Assembly: GCA_946479905.1 (NCBI GenBank)
Contig: CAMLIA010000122.1
Coordinates: forward strand, 1 to 13,449
DNA from: an uncultured Frankiales bacterium
Lineage (GTDB): Bacteria > Actinomycetota > Actinomycetes > Mycobacteriales > SCTD01
Reading direction: 5' to 3'
Length of the DNA stretch: 13,449 nucleotides
In this document: in pieces, positions 1-5,066 of the stretch
Numbering within the stretch: position 1 is the stretch's first letter
Layout: each line of letters starts with the position of its first letter
Translations under genes and position numbers: made by a program
The notes under the pieces: generated by a model
What the model was told of the DNA's origin: nothing
Database searches by the model: none
What the model saw: only the letters and a program-made list of their open reading frames with translations

Positions 1-12
1 ACCTCTAGTATG

Positions 13-42
13 CTCGAACCCAGAAGCGAAAACACGTTCGAG
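13..42. repeat. Inverted repeat CTCGAAC/GTTCGAG
   Basis: Perfect 7-bp arms at 13-19 and 36-42 are separated by 16 nt. The right arm is also half of a LexA-box-like sequence (26-41). Whether this is a hairpin, a protein site or chance is unclear. It lies in the gene-free stretch before the MmcQ/YjbR gene. Confidence 0.4.
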
Positions 43-58
43 TCAGGACAACTCTCAC

Positions 59-81
59 GCGTGATCGTTGTAGGATCACGC
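59..81. repeat. Inverted repeat GCGTGATC/GATCACGC
   Basis: Perfect 8-bp arms at 59-66 and 74-81 flank a 7-nt centre. It could be a dimeric repressor operator or a transcript hairpin. There is no U-tract after it, so it is not a standard intrinsic terminator. It sits just upstream of the proposed -10 element of the MmcQ/YjbR gene, a position compatible with an operator (inference). Confidence 0.5.
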
Positions 82-82
82 A

Positions 83-109
83 CTACCATCCCCCCGCAGA
101 AGATGGTAG
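83..109. repeat. Inverted repeat CTACCATC/GATGGTAG
   Basis: Perfect 8-bp arms at 83-90 and 102-109 flank an 11-nt centre rich in C. The right arm runs into the proposed -10 hexamer TAGAAT (107-112), so a protein bound here would be expected to block that promoter. It begins only one base after the preceding inverted repeat. Confidence 0.5.
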
Positions 110-112
110 AAT
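107..112 (+). promoter_or_regulatory. Probable -10 element of a leaderless promoter
   Basis: TAGAAT matches five of six bases of TATAAT. It ends 6 nt before the GTG at 119, so transcription would begin at or next to the start codon. There is no Shine-Dalgarno sequence before that GTG, and leaderless mRNAs are common in Actinomycetota. No convincing -35 element is visible. Confidence 0.5.
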
Positions 113-118
113 GCGGGT

Positions 119-460
119 GTGGTCAGGTTGGAGGACGTGCGAGCTGTTGCGCTGACACTGCCACGCACGAGCGAGCACCTCGTGCGCGACCGCGTGAAGT
201 TCCGGGTGAAGCAGATCGTCTACGTCGCCTTCAGCCGTGACGAGACGCTGATGGGGTTCGCGTTCCCCAAGGAGGAGCGCGACGCGCTCGTCGCGGCGGA
301 GCCCACGACGTACCTGCTGCCGCCGGCGTCCGACCTCCGCTACAACTGGGTCGTCGCACGTCTCGACCAGCTCGAGCACGACGAGATGGAGGAGCGGGTC
401 TGCGACGCCTGGGCGATGTGCGTCCCGAAGTTCCTCGTGCGCGAGCGGCTCGGGGGCTGA
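119..460 (+). CDS. MmcQ/YjbR family protein
   Basis: A 113-residue protein of the MmcQ/YjbR group (CyaY-like fold), small proteins often labelled DNA-binding, whose cellular role is not firmly established. The N-terminal helix (LEDVRAVALTLP), the central strands (VKFRVKQIVYVAFS, LMGFAFP), the EERDALVAAEP segment and the late DEMEERVCDAWAMCVPKFL helix follow the family order, and the length is normal. GTG at 119 is chosen because a stop codon lies in frame at 107 and the family N-terminus begins right there. No ribosome binding site is seen; a -10 box six bases upstream suggests a leaderless transcript. The gene ends 7 bp from the convergent carboxylesterase and has no evident link to the catabolic cluster. 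The family call is sure; a specific function cannot be given. Confidence 0.85.
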   Translation: MVRLEDVRAVALTLPRTSEHLVRDRVKFRVKQIVYVAFSRDETLMGFAFPKEERDALVAAEPTTYLLPPASDLRYNWVVARLDQLEHDEMEERVCDAWAMCVPKFLVRERLGG

Positions 461-467
461 CGCGTCC

Positions 468-1820
468 TCAGCGGACCGGGGCGCAGCGGGTGCGGGCGGT
501 GGCGAGCGGGTCCTCCACCACCTCGACGGTGCGGCCCAGCGACATGGTGAGCCGGGACTCGTCGTACCGAGGCCACGTCGGCAGGCCCTTCGCCGCCGGC
601 ACGCCGTCGCGCGCGAAAGCCGCCCACGCGTCGCGCACGCAGCGGCCGAGCTCGTCGGGGCTCCCCCCGACCCACTCGCGCCAGCCCTGGGTGTCGAAGC
701 TGCCGAAGGTGAAGGGCAGGTCGACGGCATGGCAGGCGCCGAAGCCGGTGGCCTCCCAGGCGAAGTCGTAGGCGTAGGCCGGCCCCGGGTGCGCGTCCAG
801 CAGGTCGCCCACCGGCAGTCGCATCGTCACGTCGGTGGCGATGTCCGCCATCGCGGTCGGGCCCTCGTAGGCGTCCACGACGGCCCGGACAGCCTCGGAC
901 GGCAGCGTGCGGTGCGCCTCGGCGGACAGCAGCGGCCCGAGCAGCGCGGTCAGGGTCTCGGGATCGAGCTCCATCGCGGGGACGAAGAGCCGCATCTCGT
1001 GGCTGGTCGTGCCGGCGAGAAGTGGGATGTCACCGGTGCGGCCGAAGACCGGCTCGCCGGAGGGGTGGAAGGGCATCGACCCGACCGTGGGCAGCAGCTC
1101 GGCCGCGACCTCGGCCTGGGCTGCCAGGAGGTCCTCGACGGGTGCGTCGAGCGAGACCCGTGACAGCACCGCGTCGGCGACCTGCTGAGCGATGCCGGAC
1201 GGCAGCGTCTGCCCGGCGCCGGGGGACTGGGCGATGGCCCGGTGGAACAGGCCGGTGCCGAGCGTCATCAGCGCGATGACGGAACCGGCTCCCGCGGACT
1301 CGCCGAACACGGTGACCCGGCCGGGGTCGCCGCCGAGCTCGGCGATGTGGTCGCGCACCCACTCCAGTGCCAGCACCTGGTCGAGCTGTCCGCAGTTCGG
1401 CGCCACCCCGGGTGCGCCGGTCAGCCAGCCGAGGGCACCGAGGCGGTAGTTCACCGACACCACGACCACCTGCTGCTCGGTCGCGAGCAGCAGCCCGTCG
1501 TACGTCGGGAGGCTGCTGCCGCCGATCTGGAAGGCCCCGCCGTGGAACCAGACCATCACCGGGAGGCCGTCGGCGCCGTCGGGCGACCACACGTTGAGGG
1601 TCAGGCAGTCCTCGCTGGTGGGACCGACCTTCATGCCCGGCACCAGTCCGGAGAACGGCCCCTCCAGCTGCGGTGCGGAGGGGCCGAAGGCGGTGGCCGA
1701 CCGCTGCCCGCCTGCGGCCGGGACAGGAGGTTGCCACCGGAGCGCCCCGACAGGGGGCTCCGCGTAGCGGATGCCGAGGTACGCGGTGGCGCCGTGGAGG
1801 GAGAGCCCGGAGAGCAGCAC
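468..1820 (-). CDS. Type B carboxylesterase (alpha/beta hydrolase)
   Basis: A 450-residue serine hydrolase of the carboxylesterase type B/para-nitrobenzyl esterase family, which hydrolyses carboxylic esters. Visible landmarks are GIRYAEPPVGALRW (16-29), EDCLTLNVW (70-78), the oxyanion-hole HGGAF (93-97), the nucleophile elbow GESAG with Ser175, the probable acid Glu275 in GTTSHE and the catalytic His364 in GACHAVDLPF. There is no signal peptide, so it should be cytoplasmic. The GTG at 1820 is the only likely start: a stop in the same frame lies at 1836-1838 and the family core begins within 15 residues. No good Shine-Dalgarno is seen. It is divergent from the SDR gene over 49 bp containing a candidate GntR operator, so it may supply the free acid used by the downstream pathway (inference). 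The physiological ester is unknown. Confidence 0.93.
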   Translation of the reverse strand: MLLSGLSLHGATAYLGIRYAEPPVGALRWQPPVPAAGGQRSATAFGPSAPQLEGPFSGLVPGMKVGPTSEDCLTLNVWSPDGADGLPVMVWFHGGAFQIGGSSLPTYDGLLLATEQQVVVVSVNYRLGALGWLTGAPGVAPNCGQLDQVLALEWVRDHIAELGGDPGRVTVFGESAGAGSVIALMTLGTGLFHRAIAQSPGAGQTLPSGIAQQVADAVLSRVSLDAPVEDLLAAQAEVAAELLPTVGSMPFHPSGEPVFGRTGDIPLLAGTTSHEMRLFVPAMELDPETLTALLGPLLSAEAHRTLPSEAVRAVVDAYEGPTAMADIATDVTMRLPVGDLLDAHPGPAYAYDFAWEATGFGACHAVDLPFTFGSFDTQGWREWVGGSPDELGRCVRDAWAAFARDGVPAAKGLPTWPRYDESRLTMSLGRTVEVVEDPLATARTRCAPVR

Positions 1821-1854
1821 GTGCGCAAGGTGCCATCATTGCTATGTTGCGCAC
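1821..1854. repeat. Inverted repeat GTGCGCAA/TTGCGCAC in divergent promoter
   Basis: Perfect 8-bp arms at 1821-1828 and 1847-1854 enclose 18 nt that hold most of the candidate GntR operator (1834-1849). It fills most of the 49-bp gap between the esterase and SDR starts. It may be a second regulator site or simply frame the first one. Confidence 0.45.
1834..1849. promoter_or_regulatory. Candidate GntR operator, site 1
   Basis: A 16-bp imperfect dyad, CATCATTGCTATGTTG, with six of eight base pairs symmetric. With the two bases before it (TG at 1831-1832, then C) it shares the 10-mer TGCCATCATT with the gap before the transporter operon. The positions conserved between the sites form CAnCnT-n4-AnGnTG, which is itself a palindrome, as expected for a dimeric winged-helix repressor. 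The assignment to the neighbouring FCD regulator is inference. Confidence 0.55.
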
Positions 1855-1856
1855 AA

Positions 1857-1862
1857 GGGAGG
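1857..1862 (+). promoter_or_regulatory. Ribosome binding site of the SDR gene
   Basis: GGGAGG lies 7 nt before the ATG at 1870 and fixes that start over the upstream in-frame ATG at 1771, which would extend the protein into the divergent esterase gene. A TATGTT at 1843-1848 could be the -10 element, giving a leader of about 15 nt. Confidence 0.75.
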
Positions 1863-1869
1863 CGAGGAC

Positions 1870-2712
1870 ATGTCCAAGGTCGCTGTGGTCACAGGTGCCA
1901 GCCGGGGGATCGGCAAGGGCATCGCGCTCGAGCTCGGGGCGATCGGGATGACGGTCTACGTCACCGGTCGCAGCGTCGAGGGCGGGATGCTGCCCGGCAC
2001 CGTGGGCGAGACCGCAGCGCAGATCGACGAGCTCGGCGGCCACGGCGTCGCCCTCGCTGTCGACCACCACGACGACGCTCAGGTCGAGGCCGCCATCCGG
2101 CGGGTGCTCGACGAGCAGGGCCGCATCGACGTGCTCGTCAACAACGTGTTCTCCGCCCCCGACCTCGCCGCCTGGCTCGGCACGCCCTTCTGGGAGCTGC
2201 CGGTGAAGGCGTGGGACGAGGTCATCGACATCGGCTGCCGCTCGCACTACGTCGCCAGCGCGTTCGCTGCACCCAGCATGGTCGCGGCGAAGAGCGGCCT
2301 CATCGTCAACGTCACGAGCGACGGTGCGGTGCAGTACGCCCACAACGTGCCCTACGGGGTCGGGAAGGCCGCCGTCGACAAGATGACGGCCGACATGGCG
2401 CACGAGCTCAAGGACCACGGGGTGGCCGCGGTCAGCGTCTGGCCGGGGCTGGTGAAGACCGAGCTCGTGATGTTCGGCGCGAAGACCCGGGACGACGGCA
2501 GCCAGTACCTCGACCTCGGTGGCGAGGGTGCCTTCGACCTCGGCCAGGCCGAGTCACCGCGCTTCGTGGGACGTGGTGTCGCCGCACTGGCGAACGACCC
2601 CGACGTCCTGCAGAAGTCCGGCCGGGCCATCCGGGTCGCGGACCTCGCGGACGAGTACGGCTTCACCGACGTCGACGGCTCCGTGCCGCGGCTGCTGATC
2701 CGCAACGGCTGA
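1870..2712 (+). CDS. Short-chain dehydrogenase/reductase, DHRS1-like
   Basis: A 280-residue NAD(P)-dependent oxidoreductase with a Rossmann fold. It shows the cofactor loop TGASRGIG (8-15), NNVF (91-94, in place of the usual NNAG), Ser150 in VTSDG and the catalytic Tyr162 and Lys166 in VPYGVGKAA. The segments FWELPVKAWD, VQYAHNVPYGVGKAA and SVWPGLVKTEL resemble the DHRS1 subgroup, known from animals and bacteria, better than the FabG-type enzymes. ATG 1870 is supported by GGGAGG 7 nt upstream. The substrate cannot be deduced; in this setting it would oxidise or reduce an alcohol or ketone intermediate. The gene converges on the GntR gene with only 3 bp between stop codons, so there is no room for a conventional terminator. 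Confidence 0.92.
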   Translation: MSKVAVVTGASRGIGKGIALELGAIGMTVYVTGRSVEGGMLPGTVGETAAQIDELGGHGVALAVDHHDDAQVEAAIRRVLDEQGRIDVLVNNVFSAPDLAAWLGTPFWELPVKAWDEVIDIGCRSHYVASAFAAPSMVAAKSGLIVNVTSDGAVQYAHNVPYGVGKAAVDKMTADMAHELKDHGVAAVSVWPGLVKTELVMFGAKTRDDGSQYLDLGGEGAFDLGQAESPRFVGRGVAALANDPDVLQKSGRAIRVADLADEYGFTDVDGSVPRLLIRNG

Positions 2713-2715
2713 GGA

Positions 2716-3534
2716 TCAGGCGAACCGGCGCAGGCAGGCCGCCTGCACCTTGCCGCCACCGCCCTCACCGAGGGGGTACTGCTGAGCGGTGAGCAGGTGG
2801 CGCCGCGCGGTGCGCGTGGCCCGGTCGATGTCGCCGGCGGCGATCGCGTCGATGAGCTGCTCGTGCTCCTGGAGCGCGCGCTTGCGCAGCAGCGGCTCGG
2901 GGAACCGGCCGGCCTCGGACGCGGCCACCGACCACGACTCCTCGTGCGCTGACCACAGGGACTCCAGCGCCCCGGCGAGGAGGATCATCGTCTCGTTGCC
3001 GGAGCACTTGACGATCTCCTCGTGGAACACCCGGGAGGCGGGTACGGCGCCCGCCTCGTCGCCGTCGTTGATGGCGTCGACGAGCGCCTGGTGGGCCGCC
3101 TCGAGCCGCGGGACGACGGTGGTCGCCCGGTCCTGCCGGCCGGCGCACAGCGCGGCGCAGAGCGGCTCGACGTACTGCAGGGCGGCGCCGACGTCGGACA
3201 GCTGGACGGCCCGGGACTGCAGCACCAGGCCGAGCATGTACGCCGCGGTCTCCGGCTTCGGGCGGTGGACGACGGCGCCCCCGACGTTGCCGCGCAGCAC
3301 GGTGACGAGCCCCTCGGTCTCGAGGATGCGGAACGCCTCGCGCGCCGACGCCTTGGAGGTCCCGAACTCGGCCAGCAGGTCGTCCTGCTTCGGCAGCAGC
3401 GCGCCGTCGTCGAGCTCACCGGAGAGGATGCGGTCGCGCAGGATGTCGGCCAGCATCTCGGCGACTCTGGGCTGCCGGATCTTGGCGCGCGACCTGCGCA
3501 CCGGCTGCGCGGGGGACCCGTCCACGCCGCACAT
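2716..3534 (-). CDS. GntR family transcriptional regulator, FCD (FadR) subfamily
   Basis: A 272-residue one-component regulator. Residues about 20-92 form the winged helix-turn-helix (RVAEMLADILRDRILSGEL, LPKQDDLLAEFGTSKASAREAFRILETEGLV), and about 100-250 the all-helical FCD ligand domain. FCD proteins usually bind a metal through Asp and three His; here His171 (FHEE), His224 (EHEQL) and His246 (RRHL) are present, but the Asp four residues before the first His is Ser167. The ligand is usually a small organic acid. The gene is divergent from the transporter operon over 47 bp containing operator site 2, which overlaps its own likely -10 (CATAAT, complement of 3553-3558), so autoregulation is expected. 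It is probably the local regulator of uptake and catabolism. The Gly-rich C-terminal tail (257-261) is unremarkable. Confidence 0.93.
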   Translation of the reverse strand: MCGVDGSPAQPVRRSRAKIRQPRVAEMLADILRDRILSGELDDGALLPKQDDLLAEFGTSKASAREAFRILETEGLVTVLRGNVGGAVVHRPKPETAAYMLGLVLQSRAVQLSDVGAALQYVEPLCAALCAGRQDRATTVVPRLEAAHQALVDAINDGDEAGAVPASRVFHEEIVKCSGNETMILLAGALESLWSAHEESWSVAASEAGRFPEPLLRKRALQEHEQLIDAIAAGDIDRATRTARRHLLTAQQYPLGEGGGGKVQAACLRRFA

Positions 3535-3544
3535 CCTAGGACTG

Positions 3545-3574
3545 TTGCCATCATTATGACGATGGGGCTACGTT
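3545..3574 (+). promoter_or_regulatory. Promoter of the transporter operon (leaderless)
   Basis: TTGCCA (3545-3550) resembles a -35 box and TACGTT (3569-3574) fits the actinobacterial TAnnnT -10 form, with an 18-bp spacer. The -10 ends 7 nt before GTG 3582, so transcription should start at the start codon. No Shine-Dalgarno is found at a normal distance. The spacer carries operator site 2, so a bound regulator would exclude RNA polymerase. Confidence 0.5.
3549..3564. promoter_or_regulatory. Candidate GntR operator, site 2
   Basis: CATCATTATGACGATG is an imperfect 16-bp dyad with six of eight symmetric pairs. It shares TGCCATCATT (3546-3555) and the symmetric consensus CAnCnT-n4-AnGnTG with site 1. 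It lies between the -35 and -10 of the operon promoter and over the likely -10 of the regulator gene, the arrangement of a repressor controlling both. Confidence 0.6.
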
Positions 3575-3581
3575 CCCTCGC

Positions 3582-5066
3582 GTGTTGCCTTCGCGTTCCG
3601 CCCAGATCCGGACAGCGCTCCTGCGGACCACCGCTCTGACCGTCGTGGTCCTCACCGTCAGCTCGTGCGGGCTGCGGGTGTCGTCCTCGCTGCGCGAGAA
3701 GGGCATCCGGGGGGCCACCGGCACCGGCACGTCGACCCTCGTGCAGGGCGGCACCACCGGTGGCAGCGCCACGGAGACCGGCACCACCACGGGTACGGCC
3801 GTGGGCCCGGGCACCGGCTCCGGCGCGGGAACCACGGGTCCGGCCGGCACCAGCGGGACCACCGGCGCCGCCACGACGTCGGGCGGCGCCGCGGCCAGCC
3901 CGCCGCCGGGAGGCAACGGGGGCGCCACCGACGTGGGCGTGACCGCGACCACGATCACGGTCGGTGCCGTGACCACGCTGTCCGGGCCGGTCCCCGGCCT
4001 GTTCTCCGGCGACGTCTACGGCGCCCAGGCCTACTTCGCCTACATCAACAGCAAGGGCGGCATCTACGGGCGCCAGCTGCGGCTCGAGGTCGCCGACGAC
4101 CAGCTCGACTGCGGGCAGAACCGCACCCAGCACCTGGCGCAGGCGGACCACGTCTTCGGCTGGGTCAGCTCGCTGTCGCTCTACGACAACTGCGGCGCCC
4201 CCGTCCTGCAGCAGCACAAGACGATGTCGGAGGTGGCGGTCACCTTCAGCACCCAGGCCGGCAGCCTCAAGAACAGCTTCAGCATCAACCCGCTCGTGCC
4301 CGGCTACCGGCTCGGCTCCTTCCAGTACTACAAGCAGAAGTTCCCCGGCGCGATCACGCACTCCGCGTCGCTGGTCGGCAACATCGGCTCGGCCGTCGAG
4401 ATCTTCAAGGGCATCCAGAAGGCGGCCGAGTCGCAGGGCTACAAGTGGGACTACGTCCGCAACTACAGCCCGGGCGAGACCGACTTCACCTCCGACATCA
4501 TCCAGATGCGGCAGAAGGGCATCCAGCTCCTCTACTTCGTCTCGGCCGACTCGCACACCATCGCCAAGGTCCTCAACGCGGCCAAGCAGCAGAACTGGAA
4601 GCCGCAGCTCATCGCCGTCGGTGCCGGTGACGCGGCGTACGACCCGGGCTTCATCCCTGAGGCCGGCGCTGCATCCGAGGGCATCTACGCCGACCAGCCG
4701 CACGCGGCGTTCTTCAACCCGGCGGACGCGGCCATCCCGGGTGTGGGGCTCTACCAGGAGTGGATGAAGAAGACGGGTGCGGCCAAGCGCGAGGACCTCT
4801 ACAGCGCCTGGGGCTGGGGCTCGGCCACCCTCGCCGTACAGGCTCTGCAGAAGGCCGGCCCGAAGCTCACCCGGCAGGCCTTCCTCAACGCCCTCGGCAC
4901 GATCCACTCCTTCGACGGCGACGGGATGTTCGCCACCGCAGACCCGGCCGGCAAGAAGCCCAACACCTGCTACATCGTGCTGACCGTGACCGGTGGGAAG
5001 TGGGTGCGCAAGGACACCCCGGCGACGTCCTTCCGCTGCGGCGGCTACTTCTACTACAAGCCATGA
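3582..5066 (+). CDS. ABC transporter substrate-binding lipoprotein (HAAT family)
   Basis: A 494-residue extracellular solute-binding protein of the Peripla_BP_6/LivJ-like kind, the receptor of a branched-chain-amino-acid-type importer. Residues 1-29 are a lipoprotein signal: Arg residues, a hydrophobic stretch and the lipobox VSSC with Cys29. Residues about 45-115 are a Gly/Thr/Ala-rich linker, and the two-lobed domain starts near TTITVGAVTTLSGPVPGLF (123-141). Cys177, Cys204, Cys463 and Cys486 may form disulfides. The linker makes it longer than typical LivJ proteins of roughly 370-400 residues. GTG 3582 gives a complete signal peptide and matches a leaderless promoter. It is the first gene of the operon and its stop overlaps the permease start (ATGA). 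HAAT receptors bind amino acids, amides, aromatic acids and other compounds, so the ligand is open. Confidence 0.93.
   Translation: MLPSRSAQIRTALLRTTALTVVVLTVSSCGLRVSSSLREKGIRGATGTGTSTLVQGGTTGGSATETGTTTGTAVGPGTGSGAGTTGPAGTSGTTGAATTSGGAAASPPPGGNGGATDVGVTATTITVGAVTTLSGPVPGLFSGDVYGAQAYFAYINSKGGIYGRQLRLEVADDQLDCGQNRTQHLAQADHVFGWVSSLSLYDNCGAPVLQQHKTMSEVAVTFSTQAGSLKNSFSINPLVPGYRLGSFQYYKQKFPGAITHSASLVGNIGSAVEIFKGIQKAAESQGYKWDYVRNYSPGETDFTSDIIQMRQKGIQLLYFVSADSHTIAKVLNAAKQQNWKPQLIAVGAGDAAYDPGFIPEAGAASEGIYADQPHAAFFNPADAAIPGVGLYQEWMKKTGAAKREDLYSAWGWGSATLAVQALQKAGPKLTRQAFLNALGTIHSFDGDGMFATADPAGKKPNTCYIVLTVTGGKWVRKDTPATSFRCGGYFYYKP
3714..3926 (+). repeat. Low-complexity Gly/Thr linker coding region
   Basis: This GGC/ACC-rich stretch encodes residues 45-115 of the binding protein, with irregular Gly-Thr, Gly-Ser and Ala runs ending in PPPGGNGG. 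It is probably a flexible tether lifting the ligand domain off the membrane through the cell wall. Such tracts are prone to length variation. Confidence 0.75.

Noticed and set aside
36..44. GTTCGAGTC, resembling a tRNA T-loop
   Set aside because: The flanking five bases on either side do not pair into a T-stem and no acceptor, D or anticodon arms are present.
1266..1282. Palindrome GTCATC-agcgc-GATGAC, similar in core to the proposed operators
   Set aside because: It lies well inside the esterase coding region, its half-site spacing differs by 3 bp from the operator dyads, and it lacks the TGCCATCATT word.
1771..1869. N-terminal extension of the SDR from ATG 1771
   Set aside because: It would overlap the start of the divergent esterase, adds residues unlike the family, and ignores the good ribosome binding site before 1870.
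1030..2418. A 462-codon minus-strand frame spanning the esterase and SDR
   Set aside because: It crosses the divergent promoter region and is out of frame with the esterase, whose catalytic motifs lie in another frame.
2985..4907. A 640-codon open frame on the minus strand over the binding-protein gene and part of the regulator
   Set aside because: Its last part is the regulator gene read in a wrong frame and the rest is antisense to the lipoprotein; the composition is Arg/Gly/Val-rich without motifs.
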